Origin: DASPHG01 sp963849605
GTDB lineage: Bacteria > Actinomycetota > Thermoleophilia > Solirubrobacterales > Thermoleophilaceae
Reading direction: 5' to 3'
Assembly (NCBI GenBank): GCA_963849605.1
Contig: CAWKHX010000015.1
Coordinates: 186,001 to 250,000 of the forward strand
Length of the DNA: 64,000 nt
The stretch's first letter is position 1, and the number at the start of each line of letters is the position of its first letter. This document shows, piece after piece, positions 24,100 to 31,355 of the stretch. The notes under the pieces are model-generated. The model had not been told where the DNA came from. It ran no database searches and saw only the letters and a program-made list of their open reading frames with translations. A program made the translations under genes and the position numbers.

Positions 24100-25175
24100 T
24101 GGAGAACCTGAAGGGCCTGATCCTGGCCGGCGGGCGCGGCACCCGCCTGCGCCCCATCACCTATACGAGCGCGAAGCAACTCGTCCCGGTGGCGAACAAG
24201 CCGGTGCTGTTCTACGGCGTCGAGGCGATGGTCGCGGCGGGCATCCGCGACATCGGGATCATCATCGCCCCGGAGACGGGCGCCGAGGTCCAGGCAGCCG
24301 TCGGCGACGGCTCCGCGTTCGGGCTCGACATCACCTATATCGAGCAGCACGAGCCGCTCGGCCTGGCGCACGCCGTCCTGACGGCCGAGGAGTACCTCGG
24401 CGGCTCGCCGTTCGTCATGTACCTGGGCGACAACCTGCTGCGCGACGGCATCACCGACCTCGTCGAGACGTTCCGCTCCGACGAGCCCGACGCGCTGATC
24501 CTCCTGACCCCGGTGCCCGACCCCGAGCATTACGGCGTCGCGGAGCTCGACGGTGACGGGCGAGTTGCGCGCCTGGCGGAGAAGCCGGCCGAGCCCACGA
24601 CGGATCTCGCGCTCGTCGGCGTCTACATGTTCACCCCATCGGTCTTCGACGCCGCGCGCGCGATCAAGCCCTCGGGGCGCGGCGAGCTCGAGATCACCGA
24701 CGCGATCCAGCACCTGGTCGACGCGGGCCTGAGGGTGGACCCGCACATCGTCCGCGGCTGGTGGAAGGACACCGGGCAGGTGCAGGACATGCTCGAAGCG
24801 AACCGGCTGATCCTCGACGAGATCGAGGAGCGCCACGACGGCGAGCTGATCGAGTCGCGCGTCGAGGGGCGCGTCGCGATCGAGCGCGGCGCGCGGCTCG
24901 AGCGCACAACGGTCCGCGGGCCCGCGATCATCGGGCGCGGCGCGGTCCTGACGGACGCCTACATCGGCCCGTACACGGCGATCGGCGACCACGTCGTCGT
25001 CCAGAACGCCGAGATCGAGCACTCGATCGTGCTCGAGGGATCGTCGATCCAGGATCTCGATGGGAGGATCGAGGCGAGCCTGATCGGCAAGAACGTCGCG
25101 ATCGCCCGCGGCCCCGAGCTGCCGCGGGCCTACCGGTTCGTCGTCGGCGACAACGCCGAAATCGCCATCCTGTAG
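24099..25175 (+). CDS. rmlA: Glucose-1-phosphate thymidylyltransferase (long form)
   Basis: A 358-residue dTDP-glucose pyrophosphorylase. The nucleotide-binding motif LILAGGRGTRLRPITYTSAKQL is intact, with the catalytic Arg and Lys residues. The sugar-binding segments YIEQHEPLGLAHAV and MYLGDNLL are present. The C-terminal part contains hexapeptide-like repeats (TVRGPAIIGRGAVLTDAYIGPYTAIGD), as in the long actinobacterial or archaeal form. It converts glucose-1-phosphate and dTTP to dTDP-glucose, the first step of dTDP-rhamnose synthesis. It is followed by rmlD after 3 bp and rmlB with overlap. Confidence 0.93.
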   Translation: MENLKGLILAGGRGTRLRPITYTSAKQLVPVANKPVLFYGVEAMVAAGIRDIGIIIAPETGAEVQAAVGDGSAFGLDITYIEQHEPLGLAHAVLTAEEYLGGSPFVMYLGDNLLRDGITDLVETFRSDEPDALILLTPVPDPEHYGVAELDGDGRVARLAEKPAEPTTDLALVGVYMFTPSVFDAARAIKPSGRGELEITDAIQHLVDAGLRVDPHIVRGWWKDTGQVQDMLEANRLILDEIEERHDGELIESRVEGRVAIERGARLERTTVRGPAIIGRGAVLTDAYIGPYTAIGDHVVVQNAEIEHSIVLEGSSIQDLDGRIEASLIGKNVAIARGPELPRAYRFVVGDNAEIAIL

Positions 25176-25178
25176 ACC

Positions 25179-26021
25179 GTGAGGATCCTGGTCACAGGCG
25201 CCGGCGGCATGCTCGGGACCGACTTCATCCGGGCGGCCAGGTACTGGAACCACGAGGTCGTCGGCTTCACGCACGCGGAACTCGACATCACCGATGCCAA
25301 AGCGGTCTGGCGCGCGTGCGTCAAGGAGAAGCCCGAGGTCGTCGTGAACTGCGCCGCGTACACGGACGTCGACGGCGCCCAGGACGACCTCGAGGGCGCG
25401 TCGCGCGTTAACGTCGACGGCAGCCGCTTCGTCGCACTCGGCGCCGCCGAGGTGGGCGCGAGCGTCGTCTATCCCTCGACCGACTACGTCTTCGACGGGC
25501 TCAAGGGCGCGCCGTACGTGGAGTCCGACCCGACGCGCCCGCTCTCGGTCTACGGGCAGACGAAGGCGGCGGGTGAGGCCGAGACCGCGGCCGCGAACCA
25601 GCGCTACTTCATCGTGCGCAGCTCGTGGCTCTTCGGCACGGGCGGCAGGAACTTCGTCGAGACGATGCTCGCGCTCGGCCACGACCAGGGCGACGTCGTG
25701 GTGGTGCGCGACCAGGTTGGCTGCCCGACGTACACGGCGCATCTCGCCGACGCGCTGGTGCGCCTGATCGGCACCACGGCCTTCGGGATCCACCACATCG
25801 CGGGCGGCGGCGAGTGCTCGTGGTACGAGTTCGCCCAGGAGATCTTTCGCCAGAGCTCGCTCGAGGTCCGGATGATGTCGATGACGACCTCCGAGCTCTC
25901 GAGGCCCGCGCCGCGCCCGCCGTATTCGGTGCTCGCGACCGAGCGCGACGAGGCGATCCACCTGCCCGAGTGGCAGGAGGGGCTCGCGTCGTACCTGGCG
26001 GAGCGGGCGGTCGCGACGTGA
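25179..26021 (+). CDS. rmlD: dTDP-4-dehydrorhamnose reductase
   Basis: A 280-residue SDR-extended enzyme. The N-terminal NAD(P)-binding motif VTGAGGMLGTDF and the D/VNCAAYTDVDGAQ region are typical of RmlD. STDYVFDGLKGAPY and the catalytic VYGQTKAAGE (Tyr-x-x-x-Lys) follow. It reduces dTDP-4-keto-rhamnose to dTDP-L-rhamnose. The start is GTG, 3 bp after rmlA. Its last codons overlap the start of rmlB (GTGA). The 3,5-epimerase RmlC is not in this window, so it must be elsewhere if rhamnose is made. Confidence 0.92.
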   Translation: MRILVTGAGGMLGTDFIRAARYWNHEVVGFTHAELDITDAKAVWRACVKEKPEVVVNCAAYTDVDGAQDDLEGASRVNVDGSRFVALGAAEVGASVVYPSTDYVFDGLKGAPYVESDPTRPLSVYGQTKAAGEAETAAANQRYFIVRSSWLFGTGGRNFVETMLALGHDQGDVVVVRDQVGCPTYTAHLADALVRLIGTTAFGIHHIAGGGECSWYEFAQEIFRQSSLEVRMMSMTTSELSRPAPRPPYSVLATERDEAIHLPEWQEGLASYLAERAVAT

Positions 26022-27016
26022 GGACGCTCGTGACGGGCGCGGCCGGGTTCATCGGCTCGGCCTACGTGCGCATCCTGCTCGAGTCGCGCCCGGACGACGA
26101 GGTGGTCGTGCTCGACAAGCTGACCTACGCGGGCAGGCGCGAGAACCTCGCCGACGTCGAGGACCGGATCGAGTTCGTCGAGGGCGCGATCGAGGACCCG
26201 GGCGCGGTCCGCGGGGTGATGGAGGGATGCGAGCTGGTCGTGAACTTCGCAGCGGAATCGCACGTCGACCGCTCGATCGCCGGCCAGGACCCGTTCGCGG
26301 TGACGCACGTGATCGGCACCGGCGTGCTGCTCGACGCGGCGCGCGAGCTGGGCGTCGCGCGCTACCTCCAGGTGTCGACCGACGAGGTGTACGGGTCGAT
26401 CGAGTCCGGCTCCTTCACGGAGGACTCGCCGCTGCGGCCCTCCTCGCCCTACTCGGCGACCAAGGCCGCCGGCGACCTGCTGGTGCAGGCGCACGTCCAC
26501 ACGCACGGGATCCAGGGGGTGATCTGCCGGGGCTCGAACAACTACGGCCCGCGCCAGCATCCCGAGAAGCTGATCCCGCTGTGCGTGCTGAACGCGCTCC
26601 ACGGCGACGCGCTGCCCGTGTACGGCGACGGGCGCCAGGTCCGCAACTGGCTCTATGTCGACGACTTCGCGCGCGCGATCGACCTCGCCGCACGCGAGGG
26701 CGCGGCGGGCGGGGTCTACAACGTGGGCGGCCCGGACGAGGAGGAGAACCTGCGCGTCGTCGAGCGCATCCTCGACCTGACGGGCGCCGATCGCGGGCTG
26801 ATCGACCACGTCGACGACCGCAAGGGCCACGACCGCCGCTACTCGCTCTCCTCCGACAGGGTGAAGGCGCTCGGCTGGTCGCCGCAGGTGGGCTTCGAGG
26901 AGGGACTCGAGCGGACGGTCGATTGGTACCGCGACAACGAGTGGTGGTGGAAGCCGATCCGCTCCGGCGAGTACCGCGAGTACTACGAGCGCCAGTACGG
27001 CCGGCGGCTCGCATGA
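26018..27016 (+). CDS. rmlB: dTDP-glucose 4,6-dehydratase
   Basis: A 332-residue extended SDR. The NAD motif VTGAAGFIGSAYVRILLE, the FAAESHVDRSI segment, the VSTDEVYGS stretch and the PYSATKAAGDLL catalytic Tyr/Lys motif are all present, and RGSNNYGPRQHPEKLIP is a dTDP-sugar-binding signature. It makes dTDP-4-keto-6-deoxyglucose. The GTG start overlaps rmlD by 4 nt (GTGA), and the ATP-binding gene downstream overlaps rmlB by 4 nt (ATGA). Tight coupling supports one operon rmlA-rmlD-rmlB-ABC ATPase. Confidence 0.94.
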   Translation: MRTLVTGAAGFIGSAYVRILLESRPDDEVVVLDKLTYAGRRENLADVEDRIEFVEGAIEDPGAVRGVMEGCELVVNFAAESHVDRSIAGQDPFAVTHVIGTGVLLDAARELGVARYLQVSTDEVYGSIESGSFTEDSPLRPSSPYSATKAAGDLLVQAHVHTHGIQGVICRGSNNYGPRQHPEKLIPLCVLNALHGDALPVYGDGRQVRNWLYVDDFARAIDLAAREGAAGGVYNVGGPDEEENLRVVERILDLTGADRGLIDHVDDRKGHDRRYSLSSDRVKALGWSPQVGFEEGLERTVDWYRDNEWWWKPIRSGEYREYYERQYGRRLA

Positions 27017-27759
27017 CCCCCGCCCTCGAGCTGCGCGCGCTTACGAAGCGCTACGACGACGGCACGCTGGCGCTCGAGAACTTCGACCTCGAGATCCCTG
27101 TCGGGGCGTTCTTCGGCCTCCTCGGTCCCAACGGAGCCGGCAAGACGACCGCGATCAACGCCGTCTGCAACCTGATCCGGATCACGGGCGGCGAGGTGTT
27201 CGTGTTCGGGCGGCCGGCGCACACGCTCGCGGCGCGCCGGGACGTCGGCCTCGCGGAGCAGGACATCAACCTCGACCGCTTTCTCACGGTGCGCGAGACG
27301 CTCGTCTACCACGGCGGCTACTTCGGCATGTCGGGCGCGGAGCCCACCGAGCGCGCGGACGAGATGATCGAGGTCTTCGACCTGCGCGCGAAGGCGAACA
27401 CGCGCACGTCGAAGCTGTCCGGCGGCATGCGCCGGCGGGTGCTGCTCGCGCGAGCGCTCATGCACCGCCCGCGGCTCGTGATCCTCGACGAGCCAACTGC
27501 CGGAGTCGACTTCGAGCTGCGCACCGAGATGTGGAGCTACATCCGCCGGCTCCATGCCGAGGGGACGACGATCCTGCTCACGACGCACTACCTCGACGAG
27601 GCCGAGGCGCTGTGCGAGGAGATCGCGCTGATCCGCCGCGGACGCCTGATCGCGCGCGACACGGCCGCCGGCCTGCGCGCGCACTACGACGCGACCTCGC
27701 TCGAGGACGTCTACGTGAAGGCGATGAACGTCGACGCGGGCGTCAGCGAATCCGCTTGA
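27013..27759 (+). CDS. ABC transporter ATP-binding protein
   Basis: A 248-residue ABC ATPase. Walker A is GPNGAGKTTA, the signature is KLSGGMRRRVLLARAL, Walker B is LVILDEPTAGVDFE and the H-loop is in LTTHYLDEAEAL. The GMRRRV signature and DEAEAL end are typical of ABC-2 drug/polysaccharide exporters. The probable permease partner is the ABC-2 protein at 29382, separated by a minus-strand subtilase gene. It starts by ATGA overlap with rmlB, which suggests export of a rhamnose-containing product. Its 3' end overlaps the protease gene by 17 bp. Confidence 0.9.
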   Translation: MTPALELRALTKRYDDGTLALENFDLEIPVGAFFGLLGPNGAGKTTAINAVCNLIRITGGEVFVFGRPAHTLAARRDVGLAEQDINLDRFLTVRETLVYHGGYFGMSGAEPTERADEMIEVFDLRAKANTRTSKLSGGMRRRVLLARALMHRPRLVILDEPTAGVDFELRTEMWSYIRRLHAEGTTILLTTHYLDEAEALCEEIALIRRGRLIARDTAAGLRAHYDATSLEDVYVKAMNVDAGVSESA

Positions 27760-29326
27760 ACTTCAGCGCGTAGGCGGCGTCGAGCCCCCGGGCGACGGGG
27801 TCGATGTAGATCTCGACGAACCCGCCGCGCCGCCGCCCTCGGTTCTCGATTACGAGACGCTCGGTAGCTCCGCCGGCGCGCTGCGACAGCCCGACCGGGC
27901 GCGCGGCGGTGCTGTCCGCGCTTCCGCGGTAGACGGCGACGTCGGTGTCGCCATAGCTCGGGTTGACGCGGATCCGCGTGCGCGAGTGGCCGGGAAAGCG
28001 GACGCGGTAGACGTCGGCCGGATCCTCGAACTGGTCGACGCGGGCCCTGACGCGGCCGCGCCGCGGGTGGCCGTCGTAGATGCGCGGGTCGGGGTGGCGG
28101 AAGACGTCTCCGTTCACCCAGAAGATGTCCTCGTTCGGCTCGTGCGGGTCGTTCCTGGGTGCGCGCACGCGCAGCGCGTTGCCGACCTGGACGAGCCCGT
28201 AGCCCGTGTTCGGGTCCCATCCGTCCTCGTCGAGGTCGATCGCCGACAGCTTGACCACGTTCGCGAGCTGATCGACGGTGAGGTTCGGCCGCTCGGCGGC
28301 CACCCATGCACCGACCCCGGCCACGATCGGCGCGGCGAAGCTCGTGCCGTCCATCAGCGCGTAGCCGCTCCCGTCGCCGTCGGGGTCGTGCGCGAACGGC
28401 ACCGCAGTCGCGATCCGCTCGCCGGGCGCGGCCAGGTCGATCGCGGCGTTCGCGTTCGAGAAGTAGCTGATCTCCCCGGAGAGGTCGACGGCGGCGACGG
28501 TCACGACGTGCGGCAGGGACGCCGGGTACTCGAGCGGATTGCCCTCGGCGAACTCGTTGCCCGCCGCGGCCACCAGGAGGACGCCGGCGGCGGTGGCGCG
28601 CTGCAGCTCTGCGGACTCGGCGAAGCACTCCTGAGCCGCCCCGTAGCTCATGTTGAGGACGTCGTAGCCACCGTCGATCACCTGGTCTATCCGGCGGACG
28701 ATGTCGCCGCAGGACAGATTGGTGGAGAAGTTCGTCGCGATCATGCCGGGCCAGACGCCCTCGATGCCCTGGCCGTTCGTCGGAGCGGCGGCGACGGCGG
28801 CGGTGGCCGTGCCGTGCTCGTCCTCCACGGGGCGTGAGCCGACCGTCGTGATCCGGCCGCCCGCGAACTCGGGGTGGCTGATGTCGAGCTTCGAGTCGAT
28901 CAGCGCGAGCTTGGGGCTGCCGCCCGCGACGGCGGGGGGCTCGAGCCCCTCCTCGACGACGATGCCGCGCCAGCGCGTGTTCCTCGTGAACGGGTCGGTG
29001 CCGGTCTCGCGTTGCCGGCTCAGGACGTTGGGCTCGGCGAACGAGAGCAGCCCGCGCCGGCGAAGCGCCGCGGCAAACGCGCGCGCGTCCCGGCGCGGGA
29101 CGACGTGCGCGCCGACCGATCCGACCGCGACCGCTCCATAGCGGCGGGCGAGCGGCGCCGCCGCCCGGGCGTCGCGGGCGCCGACTATCCAGGTGTCCGG
29201 ATCGGCGGGGGCGCGAGCGGCGCGCGCGTCCCCCGGAAGCGTCATCGGCGGGGCCTCCATGGCCCCGAAAGCGGGCGTGGCGAACAGCGCGAGCAGGGCG
29301 CAGGCGGTCGGGAGAGAGCGAATCAT
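27743..29326 (-). CDS. Secreted S8-family subtilisin-like protease
   Basis: A 527-residue protein with a signal peptide (MIRSLPTACALLALFATPAFGA). A prodomain-like region is followed by the S8 catalytic domain: Asp144 in ALIDSKLD, His171 in EDEHGTA, oxyanion Asn257 in AAAGNE and Ser329 in DGTSFAAP. The C-terminal 150 residues, with RVRFPGHSRTRIRVNP, resemble a bacterial pre-peptidase-type beta-sandwich. The probable role is extracellular proteolysis. The gene lies antisense between the two halves of an ABC transporter, with divergent spacing of about 55 bp to the permease gene. Confidence 0.9.
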   Translation of the reverse strand: MIRSLPTACALLALFATPAFGAMEAPPMTLPGDARAARAPADPDTWIVGARDARAAAPLARRYGAVAVGSVGAHVVPRRDARAFAAALRRRGLLSFAEPNVLSRQRETGTDPFTRNTRWRGIVVEEGLEPPAVAGGSPKLALIDSKLDISHPEFAGGRITTVGSRPVEDEHGTATAAVAAAPTNGQGIEGVWPGMIATNFSTNLSCGDIVRRIDQVIDGGYDVLNMSYGAAQECFAESAELQRATAAGVLLVAAAGNEFAEGNPLEYPASLPHVVTVAAVDLSGEISYFSNANAAIDLAAPGERIATAVPFAHDPDGDGSGYALMDGTSFAAPIVAGVGAWVAAERPNLTVDQLANVVKLSAIDLDEDGWDPNTGYGLVQVGNALRVRAPRNDPHEPNEDIFWVNGDVFRHPDPRIYDGHPRRGRVRARVDQFEDPADVYRVRFPGHSRTRIRVNPSYGDTDVAVYRGSADSTAARPVGLSQRAGGATERLVIENRGRRRGGFVEIYIDPVARGLDAAYALKFKRIR

Positions 29327-29381
29327 CGGCGGGTGTTCCCCAGTCTTCGGCAGGTTAGGCGCCCACCGTTACTCTCGCCAC

Positions 29382-30161
29382 GTGCACGATCGCGTCGAGA
29401 CCGGGTACGGGAGCCTGCTCTGGCTGGCGCGACGCGAGACGCTGCGCGTCTCCAAGCTCTGGACGCAGACGGTGCTGGCCCCGGTCGTCTCGTCCACCCT
29501 CTTCATCGTGGTCTTCGGGCTATCGCTCGGAGGGCGCATCAAACAGGTCGACGGCTTCGACTACGAGGTATTCATCGTGCCGGGCCTGATCGCGATGACG
29601 ATCGTCCAGCAGGCCTACAACAACAACGCGTCGTCGATCTATCAGGCGCGGTCGGAACGCTATGTGCACGACGTGCTCGCGGCTCCGATGCTTCCCTGGC
29701 AGATGAACCTCGGCTGGAACCTGGGCGGCGTCGCCCGCGGGCTCGCGATCGGCGCCGGCCTGCTCGCGCTGGCCATCCCGCTCACCGGCGTGCCGGTCGA
29801 GCACCCGCACGTGCTGCTGCTCGCCTCGCTCCTGGCGCTGATCGGGTTCGGCGCGCTCGGGACGATCGTGGGGATCTACGCCGAGCAGTGGGACCACACG
29901 ACCTTTATCTCGAACATCGTGATCCTGCCGCTCGCGTTCGTCGGCGGCGTCTTCTACTCCGTCGACATGCTCGGCTCGCCGTGGGAGGAGCTCTCCCACT
30001 TCAACCCGCTGTTCTATTTGATCCAGGCGATGCGCTTCGGGATGCTCGGCGAGGCGGACGTCAGCGTCTGGCTGTCGCTCGGCGTCACGGCGGCGGTTGC
30101 GATCCCGGCGTATCTCCTCTCGCAGTACCTGTTCACGAGCGGCAGGAGGCTCAAGGCGTGA
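29382..30161 (+). CDS. ABC-2 type transporter permease
   Basis: A 259-residue membrane protein with six predicted hydrophobic segments (e.g. LAPVVSSTLFIVVFGLSL, AIGAGLLALAIPLTG, LLLASLLALIGFGALGTIVG, IVILPLAFVGGVFYSV and LGVTAAVAIPAYLLSQYLF). The sequence FVGGVFYSVDMLG-WEELSHFNPLFYLIQAMRFGMLG is typical of ABC-2 exporters, next to the coupling region. The GTG at 29382 is chosen as it starts VHDRVETGYGSLLWLARRETLRV; the open frame extends further upstream into antisense sequence. The partner ATPase is likely the gene at 27013. The stop overlaps the HD-GYP gene (GTGA). Confidence 0.85.
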   Translation: MHDRVETGYGSLLWLARRETLRVSKLWTQTVLAPVVSSTLFIVVFGLSLGGRIKQVDGFDYEVFIVPGLIAMTIVQQAYNNNASSIYQARSERYVHDVLAAPMLPWQMNLGWNLGGVARGLAIGAGLLALAIPLTGVPVEHPHVLLLASLLALIGFGALGTIVGIYAEQWDHTTFISNIVILPLAFVGGVFYSVDMLGSPWEELSHFNPLFYLIQAMRFGMLGEADVSVWLSLGVTAAVAIPAYLLSQYLFTSGRRLKA

Positions 30162-30658
30162 GCGACGAGGACAACCGCGTCGGCCAGTACGCGCGGCGCG
30201 TCGGCGAGATCCTCGGGCTCGAACCGGAGGAGCTCGCCATGCTCGAGCTCGCCGGCTCGCTGCACGACGTGGGCAAGGAGATGATCTCCGAGCGGATCAT
30301 CGAGAAGCCGGGCCCGCTCACCGACGCCGAATGGGAGGCGATCCGCAAGCACCCCGAGCTCGGCGAGGCGTACGCGCGCGGCGAGGGGCACTCCGAAGAC
30401 GTCGGCGAATGGGTTCGCCATCACCACGAGCGGCTCGACGGCACGGGCTACCCGGACCACCTGGAGGGCGAGGAGATCCCGATGGGCGCGCGGATCATCG
30501 CCGTGCTCGACGCGTACGTGGGCATGACCTCGCCGCGCGCCTACCGGCCGCCGATCCCGGCGCAGGTCGCGCTCGAGGAGCTGGAGCACGCGGCCGGGAA
30601 GCACTTCGACCCGCAGGTCGTCGACATCTTCGTGCGGCTCGTGCGCGCGAACCTTTGA
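30158..30658 (+). CDS. Stand-alone HD-GYP domain protein
   Basis: A 166-residue protein that is little more than one HD-GYP domain. SLHDVGKEMISERIIEKPGPL has the HD metal motif; HHHERLDGTGYPDHL holds the GYP-type motif and the later AVLDAYVGMTSPRAY segment is typical. The usual first His near the N-terminus (as in xxHSxRV) is absent here: the region reads SDEDNRVGQYARRV. HD-GYP proteins hydrolyse c-di-GMP; here the activity is uncertain. No sensor domain is present. The GTG start overlaps the permease stop by 4 nt, so the HD-GYP is a fixed part of that transporter operon. Confidence 0.85.
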   Translation: MSDEDNRVGQYARRVGEILGLEPEELAMLELAGSLHDVGKEMISERIIEKPGPLTDAEWEAIRKHPELGEAYARGEGHSEDVGEWVRHHHERLDGTGYPDHLEGEEIPMGARIIAVLDAYVGMTSPRAYRPPIPAQVALEELEHAAGKHFDPQVVDIFVRLVRANL

Positions 30659-31347
30659 CGACGGGGTCGGACTTCAGTCTGACCCCGCTGGAGCAGCTGG
30701 AGGCCGAGATAACAACGTGTCGTCGCTGCCCGCGCCTGGTCGAGTGGCGCGAGCGGGTCGCGCGCGAGAAGCGCGCGGCGTACGCGCACGAGGAGTACTG
30801 GGGGCGCCCCGTCCCCGGCTTCGGCGATCCGCACGCACGCATCTACATCCTCGGCCTGGCCCCGGCGGCGCACGGCGGCAACCGGACCGGCCGCGTGTTC
30901 ACGGGCGACCGCTCGGGTGACTGGCTGTTCGCCTCGCTCCACCGGACCGGATTCGCGAACCAGCCCACGTCCCTGCACTCAGGCGACGGGCTCGAGCTCC
31001 AGGGCGCGTTCATCGCGGCCGCGGTCCGGTGCGCGCCGCCGGCGAATCGCCCGCTGCCGTCCGAGCGCGACAACTGCCTGCCCTACGCGGCGAAGGAGCT
31101 CGAGCTGATGCCCTCGGTGCGCGTGATCGTCTGCCTTGGCGGGTTCGCGTGGGACGCCGCGCTGCGGCTCGACCCGCCTCCGTCGCCGCGCCCGAAGTTC
31201 GGCCACATGGGCGAGTTCGAGCTGCCCAGTGGCCGATGGCTGCTCGGGTCCTACCACCCGAGCCAGCAGAACACGTTCACCGGGAAGCTGACCGAGGAGA
31301 TGACCGACGCGGTCCTTGAGCGAGCGTCCGAGCTGGCGCTACGCTGA
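30655..31347 (+). CDS. Uracil-DNA glycosylase, family-5-like (UdgB)
   Basis: About 230 residues. The iron-sulfur-type Cys motif ITTCRRCPRLVEWRE lies at the N-terminus. The family-5 active-site-like segment GLAPAAHGGNRTGRVFTGDRSGD follows, then a Cys in AAAVRCAPPANR and LLGSYHPSQQNTFTG at the end (the HPS motif). It would remove uracil or hypoxanthine from DNA. No ATG/GTG is present near the N-terminus; a TTG at 30655 overlaps the HD-GYP stop (TTGA), chosen as the start. The first residues are encoded by a 24-bp palindrome, so a later non-standard start is possible. Confidence 0.85.
   Translation: MTTGSDFSLTPLEQLEAEITTCRRCPRLVEWRERVAREKRAAYAHEEYWGRPVPGFGDPHARIYILGLAPAAHGGNRTGRVFTGDRSGDWLFASLHRTGFANQPTSLHSGDGLELQGAFIAAAVRCAPPANRPLPSERDNCLPYAAKELELMPSVRVIVCLGGFAWDAALRLDPPPSPRPKFGHMGEFELPSGRWLLGSYHPSQQNTFTGKLTEEMTDAVLERASELALR
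30663..30686. repeat. 24-bp imperfect palindrome inside the UDG start
   Basis: GGGGTCGGACTT-CAGTCTGACCCC can fold as an 11-bp stem, with one G-T wobble, and a two-base loop. It sits directly behind the HD-GYP stop codon and codes for the first residues (GSDFSLTP) of the UDG frame. The symmetry is unusual for coding sequence and suggests a small mobile palindromic unit or a regulatory hairpin. Confidence 0.7.
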
Positions 31348-31355
31348 AAGGTTCC

